Source: Gnetum montanum (lineage: Eukaryota; Streptophyta; Gnetopsida; Gnetales; Gnetaceae). From it: a stretch of 32,051 nucleotides of DNA. Both the position numbers and the translations under genes were made by a program. Every line of letters starts with the position of its first letter. The stretch's first letter is position 1. The notes under the pieces are model-generated. The model saw nothing but the letters and a program-made list of their open reading frames with translations, searched no databases and had not been told where the DNA came from. Positions 30,065-32,051 of this stretch are shown piece by piece. The stretch covers positions 553,287 to 585,337 of the forward strand of contig MNCI01006676.1 of the NCBI GenBank assembly GCA_015680685.1, read 5' to 3'.

Positions 30065-30181
30065 CTTAGTTGTTTGTGCACTAACTAGAACATAGGAAAT
30101 CATTCACATCATTGGAATGAACCCTCAGGGTTGGTTGAGAAAATAATAAACAAGAATACATTGCACACTAAATAGAGAAGT

Positions 30182-32051
30182 ATGTCTCCTGCTTTGTATG
30201 GAAGCACCTCATCGCCTAGCTTTGAAATAGGAAATAGTTGATAGCGTAATACACATGACATTGATCCACCAGTCCCTCAACAAGTTCAAGTGGTATATAT
30301 TCATCCAGATGAGTATATACTAGACTTCACCTTTATCCTCCATCAAGACAAACAACTACGGTGGCGAGACTTAGAAGGTAACATAGTGTTACCTCCCGAT
30401 CGTTCAGTCCTTAGCATGCTTCTTCATGCTCTAACATGAATTGGCATGCCACACTTACATGCAAAATACATTGTGCAAGACCATGACTCAAGAGAATATC
30501 ATTCCACAGAGGCACAAAATTAAAGGAACTTGAAATAGGAGAGACATCATAAGTCTTTGAAGGGTAAGTGGTCCCAAGATGTCCCACATGTCTTAAGTGA
30601 AAATGAGGGTGGTGAACTTTCCTCAGGTAGTCACCCACACAATGATGTTCCTCCCCTTGACTTTGGCCAAGGGGTTGCGTATTAGAACCTTCATTTCACT
30701 ATTCATAACCTAGGTTTTGATACCCATGGGCACAAAGAATTTGAAAAAGGGACATGGACACATGATAAAGATGGACATTCTGATCACAATTACAATCGAG
30801 GCCGAGACTACCAAAGAGAAGGTGGCAAACATTGTCATGGTGATGCTTCTCCTTTTTCTTCACCTTCATCATCTCCTTCATCCTCTCCTTCAATATCTGG
30901 ATGTGGTCATAAAGAAAAATACCATGGGGATAAAGGTAGGCAAAGTGGAATTCATAGAAAAAACAACCAGGAAAGGGGATGGCGGAACTCTAGAGAGTCA
31001 CAACATAGAAGAAGGGAGAGTAGGAAGCAACATAGGCATCATTGATGCCATGGACGAGATGATGATGATGAACCCCTCCTTGCTACTTGAAGTTTTTTGG
31101 ACATAACTGAGGCTATTAGAATTCCAACAAGGCATTAGAAAGATAGTAGGATCAAGAGATTAGATATGAATAATATCCCATGATTTGAAGGGGGATACAA
31201 TGCTGATCCTCAAAATAATTTACAAACATTCCATGATGTGTGTGCCTTATAGAACATAGAGAATGAATGGAAAAAGCTTAATTTTTTCCCATGAACATTA
31301 GTTAAAGAAGTGGAAAGCTGGTACTGGTCTTTAGAACTGGAATCCATTTGTAGGTGGAGTACTTAATGATAAGTACCAAATGTACTCCTAAGTGTCTAAC
31401 TTGTGAAAGCAAATCCAAGGCTAGAAACAAGGAGGACATGAACCCTTGGATGTTGCCATGGGTCGATACTATGCATTGTTACATCATTGTCCCTGCCATG
31501 GTTATTCACAATGGGATTAACTATGCCATCTCGTGGATGGGCTTAGGCATGAAATGAGAAGAACCCTTGGGACTTATGCCCAAGGGAGACTATCAAAGCT
31601 TAGGTTCCATCAAATTCAAAGACTAGTGGAGCAAGTTGCTAAGGAAGAAGGTGAGCTATAGAAGAGAGAAAGTGTGAAAAAGTATAACCGAGATCCTTCC
31701 CTTTGGAAGAGGGGAGTAATATTTTGTGAGGATGAAGAAGAGTCACCACTCAAAGATATGGTGAATAGAAAAAATTTGCCTATCTAAAAGATGACATCAG
31801 AAGTTTTAGCAAAGGTAGACCAAATGTCGTATTCCCTAGATAATAGATTTCAAACTATTCTTAAAATAGTAGAGGAGTCTAGAGAGCAAGGTAGTGAGAA
31901 AAGAAAAAAGAAAGAGGCTGCACATGCATGTAGCAAGGGTAAGGAAAAAGTTTCCATCATTGAAGAGGTTGTGGATTCAGAAATAGAAAATGATAGTGGA
32001 TGTGAGATATTTCAATATGACCATCCTAAGGGATGTTGTCCTATAATCTCA
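30182..32051 (+). pseudogene. gag: gag remnant of element E (runs off the window)
   Basis: ATG 30182 begins MSPALYGSTSSPS. TGA and TAG at codons 20-21 break it, and a TGA at codon 86 (30437-30439) is in the same place as in B. The frame then continues directly into an Arg/Asp/His/Ser-rich stretch: GHSDHNYNRGRDYQREGGKH, SSPSSSPSSSPS (about 30850-30890) and SRESQHRRRESRKQHRHH. The capsid-like domain reads MNNIP, FEGGYNADPQNNLQTFHDVC and LELESICRWST, with a deletion near 31360. The knuckle motif CEIFQYDHPKGCC is at 32001-32039. Protease and the rest lie past the window edge. Confidence 0.78.

Larger units (their letters stand above)
29194..32051 (+). mobile_element. Element E: 5' part of an Athila-like element nested in F
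   Basis: A 5' LTR, PBS and gag run to the window end on the plus strand. The LTR starts TGATGAG immediately after the F gag sequence GCATCCAAGG; the matching uninterrupted gag in G continues GCATCCAAGGGTTTG (about 2865 on), so the insertion point is exact. The right junction is outside the window. Confidence 0.85.

Overview
The window is nuclear DNA from a land plant with a repeat-rich genome. I cannot name the species. No intact host gene is visible; almost everything recognisable is nested, decaying Ty3/Gypsy LTR retrotransposon sequence. The elements are placed in or next to the Athila lineage. The reasons are a primer-binding site matching the 3' end of tRNA-Asp, a reverse transcriptase FMDDFS motif, the order gag-protease-RT-RNase H-integrase, and extra sequence or an ORF between pol and the 3' LTR. 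All copies share LTR ends TGATGA...CTCATCA and are broken by stops and frameshifts, mostly C-to-T or G-to-A changes.

Layout: (1) 1-2133, + strand: 3' part of element A, with an extra 3' ORF and its 3' LTR. (2) 2134-4784, - strand: element G, 5' LTR, PBS and gag, cut by A. (3) 4785-8491: AT-rich flank holding a LINE/SINE-like 3' tail, a possible SINE and a possible host-gene relic. (4) 8492-18897, + strand: one nearly complete element (B/C), both LTRs, bounded by the decayed target duplication GATAT/GATAC. It contains gag, protease, RT-RNase H and integrase remnants, and an antisense solo LTR (D, 15578-16505) with its own duplication ACAGG/ATAGG. (5) 18903-22706: older DNA with a heavily decayed minus-strand reading frame of about 2.7 kb. 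(6) 22707-29193, - strand: element F, from 3' LTR back to gag. (7) 29194-32051, + strand: element E, 5' LTR, PBS and gag, inserted in F's gag and running off the window.

The most unusual signal is in the LTRs. In five of them (A, B, C, D, F) the start of U3 is an array of short palindromes built on GCGATATCGC. In LTR E the same position holds an unrelated array of 34-bp units with AGAG..TTACTCT palindromes. Downstream R/U5 features are shared, including a 51-53 nt segment bracketed by TCTTTATT and AATAAAGA. This suggests a family with exchangeable palindromic U3 modules on a common R-U5 backbone. The Gag proteins are also unusual: a conserved in-frame UGA near codon 75-86 in three copies, an Arg/Ser/Asp-rich stretch before the capsid-like domain, and a compressed zinc-knuckle-like motif.

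Four single N characters (2018, 9356, 15567, 18842) lie in or beside these repeats and mark uncertain joins, so local structure there should be treated with care.
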